49,777 nucleotides of DNA, taken from the NCBI GenBank assembly GCA_018970395.1, contig JAGWWM010000015.1:1-49777 (forward strand), read 5' to 3'. Every line of letters begins with the position of its first letter. Position 1 is the first letter of the stretch. The DNA is from Bacteroidota bacterium. GTDB lineage: Bacteria > Bacteroidota > Bacteroidia > Chitinophagales > Chitinophagaceae. Shown here piece after piece: positions 18,157 to 26,641 of the stretch. Below the pieces are notes generated by a model, which saw only the letters and a list, made by a program, of their open reading frames with translations, ran no database searches and was not told the DNA's origin. The position numbers and the translations under genes are program-made.

Positions 18157-18744
18157 CTAGTGGTCAATAATAGCAGACTCAATTGTTTTTTCAGTGTTTT
18201 TATTATCTGAAGGCAAGCCTAAAAACTCAAATATGTAAGGATCTTTAATGTAGTGTTGAATGGAATGAAGTGTATCTGTTTTTGGAAGCTGTTTTACCAC
18301 CCGTTCAAATGCCATACTGTTAATCTGGCGTTGCAATTCCCGGCTGTTCCAGCTACCTGTAATTGTTTCCTCCATATAGTAATTTCGTTTATGTTCGGAA
18401 TCAAGCCTTGAAAGTATTCTATAATGAGTCCAGCTTAATTCGTGACGCAATGCGTCACGAATTGGAAAAGCCTTATAAAAAGTTCTGATATTACGAAGAT
18501 TACTTTCATCGTATCCCTTCCCAAACTCCAATGTAAGCCGGCTAGCAAGATTTTTTAACGTAGCCTTACCATACCGGGCTTTAGAGCTACCCTCTTGCTC
18601 ATCTTCTACAATGATTTTGCCAATATGCCAGTATGTTTCAAGCAAAGCTGAATTAGCCATCCTGAATACTCTTTGGCGTGATTGAATAATAATTTCTCTG
18701 ATGGCATAAAAAATAGAATGATCCTCGTGTTTCATAGTTAGCAA
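18157..18744 (-). pseudogene. DUF1016/YhcG-type protein, truncated before the nuclease domain
   Basis: Protein of 195 residues (start at 18744, or three codons in). It has the YhcG N-terminal DUF1016 domain: LLETYWHIGKIIVEDEQ, ATLKNLASRLTLEFGKGYDESNLRNIR and LSWTHYRILSRLD. The linker DPYIFEFLGLP and ESAIIDH follow. In full-length family members of about 330-370 residues this is exactly where the PD-(D/E)XK nuclease domain begins (IDHLQEFLLELG…). Here a TAG follows IDH. In the next frame the DNA reads on as a short tail RLRFELDPK. It looks like a deletion or recombination that joined the gene to copy 2 of the repeat. A surviving function for the N-terminal domain is possible. Confidence 0.75.
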
Positions 18745-18810
18745 AATTTAATTGAGTGATAAATGGTGTTTAATGATTACTTAAAATTATATTATTTTCA
18801 AATCATACAT

Positions 18811-19066
18811 AATCAATTAATCATAAAAATCACAGTTCAGACAAGAATGTTGATTCGTTGATTTGTTTAGGGGCGAAAAATCTTTCGCCCTTAGTCCTTT
18901 AAGGGTTTAACTCCTACAACCGCGACAACAGCTCCGAAGGAGCAACGACAACAGCAAAGCGGACAACTTCTTTTCGTCTGAATCAGGATTTGCAGGATTC
19001 GAGGATTAACAGGATTTTTAATTGGTCATTGTAAATCAATTATTCAAAAAATCACAGTTCAGACGA
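18811..19066 (+). repeat. Composite island repeat, copy 3 (full length)
   Basis: Complete unit bounded by about 30-base direct repeats (AATCAATTAATCATAAAAAT… at 18811 and its variant at 19034). Inside, in order: TTCAGACAAG, TTGATTCG/TTGATTTG units, the hairpin GGGCGAAA-AATC-TTTCGCCC, the hairpin CCCTTA/TAAGGG, three GACAAC and one TACAAC around GCTCCGAAGGAGC, TTCGTCTGAA, and the AGGATT tail. The right direct repeat overlaps the last codons of the zeta-like toxin on the other strand. It fills the gene-free stretch 18745-19051. Confidence 0.88.
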
Positions 19067-19723
19067 ATTTTTATTAGAATTACCATCATTTGTTTGATAT
19101 GTAATAATTTCGTCTTTTATCGCAGGTAAATTATTTTGGAACCAATACGGAAGGCTATCAGCAGATATCGCTGAAATACATTTGCCATTTTTTAAAATGA
19201 CCAACCCTGTATGCGCTAACCCAGATGTGTCAATTATATTCACAGAATCAAATATCCTATAGTAGATATCAAGTTTTTCAAGGTTGCCATAATAATTACT
19301 TTCAAGGGTTAAAGGATCAACGTAATGACCACCCTCCCTAGATCTGGCAATCACACGAAGGGCAGATAGCCTTATGTCTTTTAACCCAAAAAAAATCAAG
19401 TGAATTGAATATCCTGTATTTTTAAACTTTTGTGGTACTTCCCAAGTAGAATGATTCGTAAAATGTCCTTCATAAGCAAAATCTTGTTTATTCTTTAAAG
19501 CAGTTTCAACCAATTTCTCAAAAACCTCTTCAACATATTCAGCAGCTAATTTTTTACATTCTTTGTGAGATGAAATACCACTCCGCCAAAATTCACTTCG
19601 TTTATTCATAAACAGTTTATCGCCATCAAATAATGTAGACTTTAAATGTTGAGGAAGATAGTCAGGGCCAACAGTGGACTTCCCTGCTCCGTTGGAACCG
19701 GTTATGATAAATAATTCAGGCAT
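19052..19723 (-). CDS. Zeta toxin-like P-loop kinase
   Basis: Protein of 223 residues with Walker A GSNGAGKST (9-17). A FAYEGHFTN segment and the RSREGGHYVDPLTLESNYYGNLEKL block resemble zeta toxins and related Bacteroidota ATPases. Zeta toxins phosphorylate UDP-N-acetylglucosamine and so block cell-wall synthesis. That substrate is an inference here, as the family is broad. It lies five bases downstream of an 84-residue partner, as in antitoxin-first modules. The last codons (N-S-S-E-L-stop) are encoded by the inverted TTCGTCTGAACTGTGA end of repeat copy 3, so the C-terminus may have been remade by the repeat. Confidence 0.78.
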   Translation of the reverse strand: MPELFIITGSNGAGKSTVGPDYLPQHLKSTLFDGDKLFMNKRSEFWRSGISSHKECKKLAAEYVEEVFEKLVETALKNKQDFAYEGHFTNHSTWEVPQKFKNTGYSIHLIFFGLKDIRLSALRVIARSREGGHYVDPLTLESNYYGNLEKLDIYYRIFDSVNIIDTSGLAHTGLVILKNGKCISAISADSLPYWFQNNLPAIKDEIITYQTNDGNSNKNSSEL

Positions 19724-19728
19724 TATTT

Positions 19729-19983
19729 CTACAATGGAAGTTGGTGTACAATTCTAATTTGACGAATTTCTTCCGGTGTTAATTCACGTTTGATATCAAA
19801 AGTTCGCTTTTCTGGCAAAGAGATAACCAGTTTTATTGACCCGTCAGGAAACTCCAAATAGCATTCATCACTTGACAAACTTAGATCATTAATCATAAAG
19901 GGTAACCCATTTCTGAGTTTTTCCTCACGAAGTTTACGTACTGCTTTTGTACCAATTTGACTTGAATTAAGGATGGACAGCAT
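19729..19983 (-). CDS. Small partner of the zeta-like gene, putative antitoxin
   Basis: Protein of 84 residues. It starts MLSILNSSQIGTKAV and has a central hydrophilic strand region (ECYLEFPDGSIKLVI) and a basic, helical end (LTPEEIRQIRIVHQLPL). I do not recognise a named domain. It is cotranscribed with the zeta-like kinase (gap 5 bases) and precedes it, the order of an epsilon or other antitoxin. It does not look like classical epsilon, so a distinct antitoxin type is possible. Confidence 0.6.
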   Translation of the reverse strand: MLSILNSSQIGTKAVRKLREEKLRNGLPFMINDLSLSSDECYLEFPDGSIKLVISLPEKRTFDIKRELTPEEIRQIRIVHQLPL

Positions 19984-20023
19984 GTTGTAAATTTACGAAA
20001 AGTTATGACTATTTTCAAATAAC

Positions 20024-20216
20024 GGTTCAGAAAGGAATGTTGATGCGTTGATTCGTTGATTTGTTTAGTCGTTTAGTCGTTTAGTCGTTTAGAAGGGGCG
20101 AAAAATCTTTCGCCCTTAGTCCTTTAAGGGTTTAACTCCTACAACCGCGACAACTGCTCCGAAGGAGCAACGACAACATAGCAGCGGACAACTTCTTTTC
20201 GTCTGAATCAGGATTG
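20024..20216 (+). repeat. Composite island repeat, copy 4
   Basis: Starts with a decayed GGTTCAGAAAGGAATG, followed by TTGATGCG/TTGATTCG/TTGATTTG and four tandem TAGTCGTT-like units. Then come the GGGCGAAA hairpin, the CCCTTA/TAAGGG hairpin, the GACAAC block with GCTCCGAAGGAGC, and TTTTCGTCTGAATCAGGATT. The AGGATT tail is missing. It fills most of 19984-20255, directly before the DUF433 gene. Confidence 0.87.
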
Positions 20217-20255
20217 GGCTAGGAATGAGTAAAATAAATTATTTAAATTCGTATT

Positions 20256-20495
20256 ATGAATTGGAAGGAATTTATCATATCTGACAAAGATGTACTGGTT
20301 GGCAAACCCATCATTAAAGGAACCAGAATATCGGTAGAACATATCATTGGTCTGTTGGCTCAAGGGTGGAATGAAGCGCAAATTCTCGAGAGCTATCCCA
20401 GACTGACCAAGGAATCTCTTCAAGCAGTATTCTCGTATATTCAAGATTGTATTTATGATGGTCTTTTATTCCCGCCCATAAAAAAATCTGCCTGA
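20256..20495 (+). CDS. DUF433 family antitoxin
   Basis: Protein of 79 residues with the DUF433 pattern: DKDVLVGKPIIKGTRISVEHIIGLLAQG, then LESYPRLTKESLQAVFSYI. This small winged-helix-like family pairs with PIN-like toxins and probably binds both the toxin and the operator DNA. It lies four bases before a DUF5615 gene, the standard partner. No Shine-Dalgarno sequence is seen. Repeat copy 4 ends about 40 bases upstream, so any promoter must lie in or next to the repeat. Confidence 0.88.
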   Translation: MNWKEFIISDKDVLVGKPIIKGTRISVEHIIGLLAQGWNEAQILESYPRLTKESLQAVFSYIQDCIYDGLLFPPIKKSA

Positions 20496-20499
20496 TCCA

Positions 20500-20850
20500 A
20501 TGAAATTACTGGCTAATGAAAATATACCATACCCAAGCATCAAATATTTAAGGGATAAAGGGTTTGACATACTGGCTGCTGGATTAGATTTTTCTGGCAT
20601 CAAAGATTCCGAAATACTTCAACTGGCAATTGCTCAACAAAGAATCATTTTCACTTTTGACCGCGATTACGGCGAATTGATTTTTCGGCATGATTTCAAA
20701 CCGGAAAACGGAGTGGTGTACCTTAGGCTCAACAAATATTCTCCCACTGATCCGGGAATAATCATTGAGCAATTAATATTGTCATCTATTGATCTTTCAA
20801 GAGCCCTCACAGTTGTAGATATACATGGAATCAGACAAAGAAAATATTAA
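20500..20850 (+). CDS. DUF5615 PIN-like toxin
   Basis: Protein of 116 residues with the PIN-like nuclease fold of the DUF5615 family. The N-terminal strand has LLANENIP (Glu7), then GIKDSEIL with Asp36 and TFDRDYGEL with Asp54 and Asp56. These acidic residues would bind the metal of an RNase. It forms a toxin-antitoxin pair with the DUF433 gene just upstream. Intact and of family length, so this is the only clearly complete, classical toxin-antitoxin pair of the island besides the zeta-like one. The stop is followed after 11 bases by repeat copy 5. Confidence 0.87.
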   Translation: MKLLANENIPYPSIKYLRDKGFDILAAGLDFSGIKDSEILQLAIAQQRIIFTFDRDYGELIFRHDFKPENGVVYLRLNKYSPTDPGIIIEQLILSSIDLSRALTVVDIHGIRQRKY

Positions 20851-20861
20851 GTATGAATACC

Positions 20862-21136
20862 CAATCATTTTATTCATAAAAATCACAGTTCAGACGAAAA
20901 TGTTGATGCGTTGATTCGTTGATTTGTTTAGTCGTTTAGAAGGGGCGAAAAATCTTTCGCCCTTAGTCGTTTAGAGGTATAGCTCCGACAACCGAGACAA
21001 CTGCTCCGAAGGAGCAATGACAACAGCGAAGCGGACAACTTATTTTCGTCTGAATCAGGATTCATAGGATTCGAGGATTAACAGGATTTTTAACTCGTCA
21101 TAGTCAATCAATTAATCATAAAAATCACAGTTCAGA
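20862..21136 (+). repeat. Composite island repeat, copy 5 (full length)
   Basis: Complete unit with AATCACAGTTCAGA-type direct repeats at both ends. The inverted pair TTCAGACGAA / TTCGTCTGAA encloses the TTGATGCG/TTGATTCG/TTGATTTG units, the GGGCGAAA hairpin and four GACAAC around GCTCCGAAGGAGC. The tail ATTCGAGGATTAACAGGATT follows. It fills the gene-free stretch 20851-21153 and abuts the 3' end of the next minus-strand gene. Confidence 0.88.
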
Positions 21137-21153
21137 TAAATGCGTAGATGATT

Positions 21154-21633
21154 TTATTTTAGCTTAAGAGCGACTTCTTCTGCCCTCAATAAATTATTGT
21201 CATTATTTAATGCTAGACAAATCGCAATAAACTCGGTCGGCTTTTCCAGATTATTTTGGAGGTAAATGAAAATACCAATATTGTTCTCAAAATCAAAAGA
21301 CCAATTATGCACTAACTCAAAACCATTATCAATCATGAAACGTATCATCTGATTTAATTCATTTAAGATCGTTGTTTGATTTAATAGACGTTGATCCAAA
21401 TCCGGACTATCTGAACATACCCAAAAAATATTTTTAGGCATAGGATTTGCTGAATACATACGTGCTAATTTTTCAAAGCATATTAAAGAACTATTATCAC
21501 ATAGCTTATTTTGATTGAGTAATCTAAAAAATTCTAAATGATCTTTTATTGTATTACATAGAAAACGATTTTTATTATTGATAATAAATTTCAATACAGG
21601 CTTCAATGAGTTTTCAATGACAAACTCTTTCAT
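21154..21633 (-). CDS. Hypothetical protein, last gene of the island
   Basis: Protein of 159 residues from MKEFVIENS; I do not recognise a family. It is rich in Asn, Leu and Ile, has no signal peptide or transmembrane helix, and looks like a mixed alpha/beta cytosolic protein (FELVHNWSFDFENNIGIFIYL is a likely strand pair). The start is chosen because GGAGG lies seven bases before this ATG; an earlier in-frame Met at 21660 lacks such a site. Low GC content and position in the repeat array suggest acquired DNA. It could be an unpaired toxin, an antitoxin or an immunity-type protein; nothing in the sequence decides. Confidence 0.6.
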   Translation of the reverse strand: MKEFVIENSLKPVLKFIINNKNRFLCNTIKDHLEFFRLLNQNKLCDNSSLICFEKLARMYSANPMPKNIFWVCSDSPDLDQRLLNQTTILNELNQMIRFMIDNGFELVHNWSFDFENNIGIFIYLQNNLEKPTEFIAICLALNNDNNLLRAEEVALKLK

Positions 21634-21640
21634 TTTGACA

Positions 21641-21645
21641 CCTCC
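21641..21645 (-). promoter_or_regulatory. Strong Shine-Dalgarno site
   Basis: GGAGG on the minus strand, seven bases before the ATG at 21633. Most genes in this window have no such site, so it both fixes this start and stands out as unusual. Confidence 0.6.
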
Positions 21646-21824
21646 AAACGGGATAGGCATAGTTAAAATATAATTTTAAAAAATTTATGCTTTAATTAGC
21701 AATAATTTACCCATTTGTTCCACCGGGAACTGTTTGCCCCGAAGTATAAAAAACGGAAAGTTGTGCTGCCTACCAAAATAAATTATAGACAGCTGTCACA
21801 ACATAACCAAGGGATTTTTAAGTG

Positions 21825-24800
21825 TTACCAATACAAAATGACCCTTCCATTTGCTCCATCACCGTTTGGAATACCGGCAAATCCACAGCACTCAATCCCG
21901 CTACCACCACCACCTGGTTGAATTCCATTCTGAAGGCCATTTGAAGGAACACCTCCACTTCCGCCGTTTGGAGAACTACCACCATTCCTCCCATTTCCAG
22001 AACCACCATTGATCACTATTTGTCCATTACTGGTACCACCAACAGTAATATAACTACCACCCATTATACCACCCATCCCTCCAGTAGAACTTATTTGGGT
22101 GCCAAAACTTGAAGTTCCTCCAGGTTGGCCGCCATACTGTCCATTAATTCCACCTGCTCCAACAACGATATTTATACTTTCTTCCGGCCTCACTGTATAT
22201 ATTCCTTTTCCATATCCTCCGCCACCTCCAGATGATCCATTCCAACCACCACCACCACCTGCACCCCAACACTCAACAATAACTTTAGTTACTCCGGCAG
22301 GAACAGTCCAATTATAAGTTCCCGGGGTAGAAAAAATTTGAAAGTTAGAAAATGAACTGCCTGCATTTATAGATTCCGTCTTTTGTCCATTACAAATAAA
22401 TTTTGTCTGACTATCATTTACCTCACCATCATCCAATACCCCATTAGCATTAGCATCCAAACCCGTTTCTATTTTTGTTCCTCCGGTTGGACAATTTGTT
22501 CCCTCAGGATCTACTGTAGTTTTAATTAAAGCGTTTAACCCGTTTGCACCTTTATCACCCTTATCTCCTTTCAAACCCTGTGCACCGGTTAAACCAATAT
22601 CCCCTTTATCCCCCTTGTCACCTTTTAATCCCTGTAAACCTTGCGGACCCGTTGCGCCAACATCACCTTTGTCGCCTTTATCTCCTTTCAAACCTTGCAA
22701 GCCCTGAGCACCAGTAGCACCCACATCACCTTTGTCTCCTTTATCACCTTTTAAACCCTGCGCACCAGTTAAACCAATATCACCTTTATCCCCCTTGTCA
22801 CCTTTTAATCCCTGTAAACCCACATCACCTTTATCACCTTTGTCTCCTTTATCACCTTTTAAACCCTGAGCACCAGTTAAACCAATATCCCCTTTATCCC
22901 CCTTGTCACCTTTTAATCCTTGTAAACCCTGTTCACCCTTATCACCTTTTAATCCTTGCAAACCCTGATCACCCTTATCTCCTTTTAATCCTTGGGCTCC
23001 AGTTGCACCCACATCACCTTTGTCTCCTTTATCACCTTTTAAACCCTGAGCACCAGTTAAACCAATATCCCCTTTATCCCCCTTATCACCTTTCAAACCC
23101 TGTAATCCCTGCGCACCGGTTGCACCAACATCACCTTTGTCTCCCTTGTCGCCTTTCAATCCCTGCGGACCAGTGGCACCAACATCACCTTTGTCTCCTT
23201 TATCGCCCTTCAATCCTTGCTCTCCCTGAAGACCAGTCGCACCAACATCTCCTTTATCTCCTTTCAATCCCTGTAAGCCCTGCGAACCTGTGGCTCCGAC
23301 ATCACCTTTATCACCCTTATCACCTTTCAAACCTTGTAAACCCTGATCACCTTTATCCCCCTTATCTCCTTTTAATCCTTGTAAACCTTGCGCACCGGTT
23401 GCACCAACATCACCTTTGTCTCCTTTATCGCCCTTCAATCCTTGCTCTCCCTGAAGACCAGTCGCACCAACATCACCTTTGTCTCCTTTATCACCTTTTA
23501 AACCCTGTGCACCAGTTAAACCAATATCCCCTTTATCTCCCTTGTCACCTTTTAATCCCTGTGGACCCGTTGCGCCGATATCACCTTTGTCGCCCTTGTC
23601 GCCTTTTAAACCCTGAGCACCAGTTAAACCAATGTCACCTTTGTCGCCTTTATCTCCTTTCAAACCTTGCAAGCCCTGAGCACCAGTTGCACCAACATCA
23701 CCTTTGTCTCCTTTATCTCCTTTATCGCCCTTGTCACCTTTTAATCCTTGTAAACCCTGATCACCTTTGTCGCCCTTATCGCCTTTTAATCCTTGTATTC
23801 CTTGTGCACCCGTTGCACCGACATCACCTTTATCACCCTTATCACCTTTTAATCCTTGTAAGCCCTGCTGACCAGTTAAACCAATATCACCTTTATCGCC
23901 CTTGTCGCCTTTTAAACCCTGAGCACCAGTTAAACCAATGTCACCTTTGTCGCCTTTATCTCCTTTCAAACCTTGCAAGCCCTGAGCACCAGTAGCACCC
24001 ACATCACCTTTGTCTCCTTTATCACCTTTTAAACCCTGCGCACCAGTTAAACCAATATCGCCTTTATCACCCTTATCTCCTTTCAATCCTTGTAAGCCCT
24101 GCGCACCAGTTAAACCAACATCGCCTTTATCACCCTTGTCGCCTTTCAATCCCTGTAAACCTTGTACACCAGTTGCACCCACATCACCTTTGTCTCCTTT
24201 ATCTCCTTTCAATCCCTGCAAGCCCTGCGGACCAGTGGCTCCCACATCACCTTTATCGCCTTTTAAACCCTGCGCACCAGTTAAACCGATGTCACCTTTG
24301 TCGCCTTTGTCTCCTTTTAATCCCTGTAAACCTTGTGGACCAGTTGCACCAACATCACCTTTGTCGCCCTTATCTCCTTTCAATCCCTGCAAGCCCTGCG
24401 GACCAGTGGCTCCCACATCACCTTTATCACCCTTGTCACCTTTTAATCCCTGTAAACCTTGTGGACCCGTTGCACCCACATCACCTTTGTCTCCTTTATC
24501 ACCTTTTAAACCCTGAGCACCAGGTAAACCAATATCCCCTTTATCCCCCTTGTCACCTTTTAATCCCTGTAAACCTTGTGGACCCGTTGCACCCACATCA
24601 CCCTTGTCTCCCTTATCACCTTTTAATCCTTGTAAACCCACATCACCTTTATCACCTTTGTCTCCTTTATCACCTTTTAAACCCTGAGCACCAGTTAAAC
24701 CGATGTCACCTTTGTCGCCTTTGTCTCCTTTTAATCCCTGTGGGCCAGTTAAACCAATATCCCCTTTGTCACCCTTATCGCCTTTCAATCCTTGTATTCC

Positions 24801-25673
24801 TTGTGCACCTGTTGCACCGACATCACCTTTATCACCTTTATCACCCTTATCACCTTTCAAACCTTGTAAGCCCTGCGGACCAGTGGCTCCGACATCACCT
24901 TTATCACCTTTGTCACCTTTTAAACCCTGAACACCAGTTAAACCAACATCACCTTTATCCCCCTTGTCACCTTTTAATCCTTGCGCACCAGTGGCACCGA
25001 CATCACCTTTATCGCCCTTATCGCCTTTCAAACCTTGTAAGCCCTGCGCTCCGGTTAAACCAATTGGACCTTGCGGGCCGGTTAATCCTGCCGGACCAAC
25101 CAAGCTCTTGCCTGTTCCCCAAGTGCCGTTTGCTTTGGGACCAAATAGTACATAACTGATGGTATTCAGATAAAAATCTCCATTCTTTCCAATATTGCCT
25201 GCCGGATTGGTGGTGCCTGCAAGAAAAGTGGAACCTCCGGTGTTGCCGGCATAAAAAGCATAAGGCACACTCCATAATTGTGAAGTCCCCATATCCTGAT
25301 AATTATTATCTATCGTCCAGTTGGGATTGGGGACACTAGGCGCAACGGCAACTTTTACATTGAAAAAATGATTCCCTGCTCCCCAGTTCACATCTCCAAA
25401 TGTGGTAGCAGACCCACTAATACGTTTACCGGTTCCAATGATAATGGTGAATACTCCCTCCGCATTCGTCGTAGTTTCATGTGTCTCCTCCCAAACCGTT
25501 ACCCCGGTGGCAGTGGAAAACATGATCTTATCCTTGATATACACTTTTCTTAACTTGGCTGCATTGGCAACCGGATCACGCGCTACTGCTTGAAAGGTTA
25601 TCCCCTGAGGAAGCTGTGCATACAGATAATTGGACAGTAATAATAAAATACTGAAGAGAATAGGTTTACGCAT
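21825..25673 (-). CDS. Giant collagen-like secreted protein
   Basis: Surface or secreted protein of 1282 residues. A signal peptide (1-19, ending LYA) precedes a globular head (about 20-190), with [26 protein letters not shown] and [12 protein letters not shown] as seen in Bacteroidota collagen-like proteins. Residues about 193-1049 are uninterrupted Gly-X-Y triplets dominated by [19 protein letters not shown] and GLQGLK. A calcium-loop-like block [13 protein letters not shown] follows, then a Gly-rich end starting [22 protein letters not shown]. Pro is scarce; Lys-Gly-Asp pairs are known to stabilise bacterial triple helices. It is the last gene of a three-gene operon (9-base gap). No sorting domain is seen at the C-terminus. 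Confidence 0.9.
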   Translation of the reverse strand: MRKPILFSILLLLSNYLYAQLPQGITFQAVARDPVANAAKLRKVYIKDKIMFSTATGVTVWEETHETTTNAEGVFTIIIGTGKRISGSATTFGDVNWGAGNHFFNVKVAVAPSVPNPNWTIDNNYQDMGTSQLWSVPYAFYAGNTGGSTFLAGTTNPAGNIGKNGDFYLNTISYVLFGPKANGTWGTGKSLVGPAGLTGPQGPIGLTGAQGLQGLKGDKGDKGDVGATGAQGLKGDKGDKGDVGLTGVQGLKGDKGDKGDVGATGPQGLQGLKGDKGDKGDKGDVGATGAQGIQGLKGDKGDKGDIGLTGPQGLKGDKGDKGDIGLTGAQGLKGDKGDKGDKGDVGLQGLKGDKGDKGDVGATGPQGLQGLKGDKGDKGDIGLPGAQGLKGDKGDKGDVGATGPQGLQGLKGDKGDKGDVGATGPQGLQGLKGDKGDKGDVGATGPQGLQGLKGDKGDKGDIGLTGAQGLKGDKGDVGATGPQGLQGLKGDKGDKGDVGATGVQGLQGLKGDKGDKGDVGLTGAQGLQGLKGDKGDKGDIGLTGAQGLKGDKGDKGDVGATGAQGLQGLKGDKGDKGDIGLTGAQGLKGDKGDKGDIGLTGQQGLQGLKGDKGDKGDVGATGAQGIQGLKGDKGDKGDQGLQGLKGDKGDKGDKGDKGDVGATGAQGLQGLKGDKGDKGDIGLTGAQGLKGDKGDKGDIGATGPQGLKGDKGDKGDIGLTGAQGLKGDKGDKGDVGATGLQGEQGLKGDKGDKGDVGATGAQGLQGLKGDKGDKGDQGLQGLKGDKGDKGDVGATGSQGLQGLKGDKGDVGATGLQGEQGLKGDKGDKGDVGATGPQGLKGDKGDKGDVGATGAQGLQGLKGDKGDKGDIGLTGAQGLKGDKGDKGDVGATGAQGLKGDKGDQGLQGLKGDKGEQGLQGLKGDKGDKGDIGLTGAQGLKGDKGDKGDKGDVGLQGLKGDKGDKGDIGLTGAQGLKGDKGDKGDVGATGAQGLQGLKGDKGDKGDVGATGPQGLQGLKGDKGDKGDIGLTGAQGLKGDKGDKGANGLNALIKTTVDPEGTNCPTGGTKIETGLDANANGVLDDGEVNDSQTKFICNGQKTESINAGSSFSNFQIFSTPGTYNWTVPAGVTKVIVECWGAGGGGGWNGSSGGGGGYGKGIYTVRPEESINIVVGAGGINGQYGGQPGGTSSFGTQISSTGGMGGIMGGSYITVGGTSNGQIVINGGSGNGRNGGSSPNGGSGGVPSNGLQNGIQPGGGGSGIECCGFAGIPNGDGANGRVILYW
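22527..25097 (-). repeat. Collagen-coding tandem repeat tract
   Basis: About 2.57 kb coding for roughly 285 Gly-X-Y triplets. Long near-identical DNA blocks recur, chiefly 54- and 63-base modules that encode [15 protein letters not shown]- and GDVGATG(A/P)QGLQGLK-type units plus shorter GDQGLQGLK units. Synonymous changes separate many copies, so the array is old, yet it could still expand or contract by recombination. Assembly through this tract from short reads would be unreliable. Confidence 0.9.
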
Positions 25674-25682
25674 AAGTAAAAT

Positions 25683-26201
25683 TTAATTCCTGATTTTGAT
25701 GATTTTGAATGTCTTTTCGGTTGTTATGGTTTTTACCTTTATTAAATAAAATCCATCGGTGTAGGTTGAAAAATTGAGTAGCAATCCGGGTTCAAACTGT
25801 GCTAATTTTCCGCGTACTGTCTGCATCAACAACCCTTTTGCATTCAGGATGATTAATTGAAAATCTTCCTGCTTATTTATTTTTCCATTCGCAAATACGC
25901 GCGTGTAGGTGCTAACCGGATTGGGGAAAGACTCAAAAACAAATTCTGAGTTACCGCCGGTCTCGCAATACATCATAAACTTTCCATTGCCCTTTTGATG
26001 GTCATCAAAAAGCGGAACGCCGTTCTTCACGGAAAAACAAGCATTGTTGCCATCAATCACAACAGGACCTGAGAAAGTAGCTGACTCTTTCGCATCCGGT
26101 AAAATATTTCCAAAAGCATAAGAAGTCGTCAGCTGTGCAGTTGTTGTTTGTTTAAATCCAGCCAACAACAACGTAAAAAGAAAACAGTGTTTAAGGCGCA
26201 T
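25683..26201 (-). CDS. Small T9SS type A sorting-domain protein
   Basis: Protein of 172 residues from MRLKHCFLF. A signal peptide ends TTTAQ near residue 23. The middle part is short and unrecognised (SATFSGPVVIDGNNACFSVKNG). The last ~80 residues are a type IX secretion sorting domain: FPNPVSTYTRVFANGK, LIILNAKGLLMQTVRG and GFYLIKVKT...KTFKIIKI. It should cross the outer membrane by T9SS. It overlaps the upstream lipoprotein gene by 11 bases and ends nine bases before the collagen-like gene. A longer frame to 26384 exists but lacks a signal peptide at its start. Confidence 0.82.
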   Translation of the reverse strand: MRLKHCFLFTLLLAGFKQTTTAQLTTSYAFGNILPDAKESATFSGPVVIDGNNACFSVKNGVPLFDDHQKGNGKFMMYCETGGNSEFVFESFPNPVSTYTRVFANGKINKQEDFQLIILNAKGLLMQTVRGKLAQFEPGLLLNFSTYTDGFYLIKVKTITTEKTFKIIKIRN

Positions 26202-26604
26202 AAACAAAACGATAAGTTTGTTGGTTGGAAGTGAACTCAACATCCATTTGCGAAGCATTGAGTTGATTGATTTTAAAAGTAAGCGTTCCCGCTCCACCGA
26301 ATGTAGTCGTCTCTTTAAGACGAGTGGTTGATTCCACGAGATACGTGCCAGAGGATCCATCCGAATCACTCCACTTGCCATCACTGCTATACGTTTTAGT
26401 ATATGTTTTTTGAGCCGGCGTTAATTGTTGTGTTTGAGCGTTTAAGAATAATTTATTCAGCTTCCAGGTTTTACTCCCGTTATTGGTTAAACTGCGCTTC
26501 AGTTCAACGATGGGATCTACCGGTGGTGTATTATCCTTTTTTTTACAAGAGTCTAAGCCAATGAAACAAATTACGACAATCGTCAGGGAAAGAATTTTTC
26601 GCAT
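26191..26604 (-). CDS. Lipocalin-like lipoprotein
   Basis: Protein of 137 residues with a lipoprotein signal (IGLDSC, Cys20 lipidated), followed by KKKDN. The absence of an acidic surface-export signal cannot be judged by eye. The mature part (SKTWKLNKLFLNAQ, SSDGKWSDSDGSSGTYLVE, LTFKINQLNASQMDVEF) has the strand pattern of small lipocalin-like Bacteroidota lipoproteins. First gene of the operon that ends with the collagen-like protein. Function unknown. Confidence 0.72.
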   Translation of the reverse strand: MRKILSLTIVVICFIGLDSCKKKDNTPPVDPIVELKRSLTNNGSKTWKLNKLFLNAQTQQLTPAQKTYTKTYSSDGKWSDSDGSSGTYLVESTTRLKETTTFGGAGTLTFKINQLNASQMDVEFTSNQQTYRFVYAP

Positions 26605-26641
26605 AAGTTCAACGATAGGTTTTGAAGTGTTTATGATGCCG

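Noticed and set aside
17073-21136. Chromosomal integron with attC sites
   Set aside because: The repeat-cassette layout fits, but no integrase is visible, the genes lie on both strands, and the attC core pair RYYYAAC / GTTRRRY is not seen consistently (GTTTAAC occurs in two copies only).
22527-25097. CRISPR-like array from regularly spaced short repeats
   Set aside because: The spacing lies in frame with Gly-X-Y codons, there are no unique spacers, and no cas genes occur in the window.
23003-25159. Long plus-strand reading frames of 168-330 codons across the collagen tract, rich in His, Leu, Pro and Ser
   Set aside because: They are the antisense or shifted reading of a tandem repeat with no stop in its unit. 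Low-complexity protein with no start signal; only the minus strand has head, tail and operon context.
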